Source: Macrocystis pyrifera
Lineage: Eukaryota; Sar; Phaeophyceae; Laminariales; Laminariaceae
NCBI GenBank assembly: GCA_031763025.1
Contig: JASSKH010000006.1
Span: 7,313,691-7,377,690, forward strand
DNA length: 64,000 bases
Reading direction: 5' to 3'
The notes under the pieces were generated by a model that did no database searches, had not been told where the DNA came from, and saw only the letters and a program-made list of their open reading frames with translations. Made by a program: the position numbers and the translations under genes. Positions 63,000-64,000 of this stretch are shown here, piece by piece; position 1 is the stretch's first letter; each line of letters starts with the position of its first letter.

Positions 63000-63245
63000 C
63001 CGGAGTGACCCATTTTTCACGGGTCGTAACCTGACCCGAGCCGTGAGCACCTCATCACCTCTTGACCCGACCTGACCCAACTTGAACCGTGAGATATTAA
63101 ACACTTTTGACACGACCCGAGCCGTGAGATTCGAAAGCTCTTGGCCCGACCTGACCCGACCCGCGAGATTTGAACGCCTCTCAACCCGACCCGACCCGAC
63201 CCGTGAGATTTTGAACACTTCCTGACCCGACCCGCGAGTCGGATC
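63000..63245 (+). repeat. GACCC satellite, second block
   Basis: The same composite unit: CCGTGAGATTTTGAACACTT and CCTGACCCGACCC, five to six times. Confidence 0.85.
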
Positions 63246-64000
63246 ATGAAGCGCGAGCACCCCTGAAAAGTATACCAACGAGACCTGCATTCGTTAAAAA
63301 AATTATACGAATACCGGCAACGCATTTCCCACTTATGAATGGCATTGTTCTTGTTTGGCGCTGATTGCACAGTATATAACCTCCCTCTTTCTGCAGTATA
63401 TTGCAAGGGTAGGTAGGTACTAGTTACCATGACCGAGAATATAACCCATTTGTCGAGTCCGACATGAAGTCAGCAAGTATGTTTTATTTACGGCCAAAGT
63501 GGCAGGATATATTCTCAGGGAGTACCCGGGTGCCCACCCCGAGTCAGACGTAACAAGCAGGTGAGACACCTGGGTACCCGAGAGCTTATACCCTACTAAC
63601 GCACGCCTCCTTTCTGAAGCATTCGACCTCTACCATCAGTGGCAGCCAACAAAAGTACACAGCCGCGCGATTTCGATTGGACGGTGACGAGTAGAAAAAA
63701 ATAGGAGAGCTTCAAGAATTATCGTACCAAGTATGTCACAGGAAACCGTTATTTTTACATGCGTACCAAAGACATCCACCACGCTCAAGGTACTTTGTCA
63801 TAGGCGTACTGGTTATTTTTCCTAGAGAGATGCCAGGTATTATACACGTTCTGCGATCACTATATGAATACGTTAAGCTTATATTCGGAGATCTGATGCC
63901 AAACGTACTGGGCAAGAAACAGCACATGGAGCACATCACGAACCAACCAAATACAAGAAGCAAAAATGAAAATAAAGGCGGGAAAAAGATCAAGAAGAAC

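Larger units (their letters stand above)
61695..64000. other. Region 5' of the first exon seen
   Basis: No exon could be supported. Contains a GGGA run near 61,748, satellite-like GACCC arrays and an inverted pair at about 63,518-63,582 (ACCCGGGTG...CACCTGGGTACCC). It is either a long intron or the gene's upstream region. Confidence 0.5.

Noticed and set aside
1-64000. Virus-like or LTR element
   Set aside because: No reverse transcriptase, integrase, capsid or long terminal repeat pattern could be recognised anywhere in the window.

Overview
The window is nuclear DNA from an intron-rich eukaryote. The coding exons are GC-rich and packed with Ala/Gly/Ser/Gln runs. The introns average more than 1 kb and hold many short repeats, long G/C homopolymers and microsatellites. 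There are no operons and no prokaryotic features. The gene content and style suggest an alga, most likely a stramenopile such as a brown alga; this is inference.

One gene dominates. On the minus strand about 37 exons, from 61,694 down to a stop codon at 4,442, can be joined into one reading frame. Nearly all joints are GT...AG and keep phase. Conserved blocks appear in the order known for the SABRE / Hobbit / KIAA0100 / FMP27 family (BLTP2), the bridge-like lipid-transfer proteins: FWDKLR...IHGK (44.4-41.0 kb), a W-C-...-NxHHL block (38.1 kb), [12 protein letters not shown] (37.7 kb), [16 protein letters not shown] (27.2/26.7 kb), [10 protein letters not shown] (19.8 kb), [14 protein letters not shown] (11.9 kb) and KYVRLGAV...[13 protein letters not shown] (8.1/6.9 kb). 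The part seen is about 12.6 kb of coding sequence, about 4,200 residues. The N-terminus lies beyond 64,000. Large low-complexity inserts sit between the conserved blocks.

Layout (minus-sense order). 64.0-61.7 kb: 5' part or upstream intron, with GACCC satellite DNA. 61.7-50.8 kb: upstream exons, including a 1.9-kb exon. 49.2-36.2 kb: centre with the WDK and W/NHHL blocks. 35.6-23.9 kb: Ala-rich linker, the NPQ block and following exons. 20.7-11.8 kb: CTWRL block, a possible zinc-binding insert and the EVNIFP block. 10.3-4.4 kb: last conserved block and a 298-residue low-complexity tail. 4.4-0 kb: no gene seen.

The introns carry several repeat families. Family A (about 500 bp, about 19 whole or partial copies) always has a G-run against its head and usually points that head at the nearer exon. 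Family B is a diverged relative of the family A head. Family C is a roughly 110-bp perfect-ended palindromic MITE (11 good copies). Families E and F are other palindromes, and one 0.96-kb element has about 160-bp inverted ends. No retrovirus-like element, tRNA, rRNA or CRISPR array could be supported.
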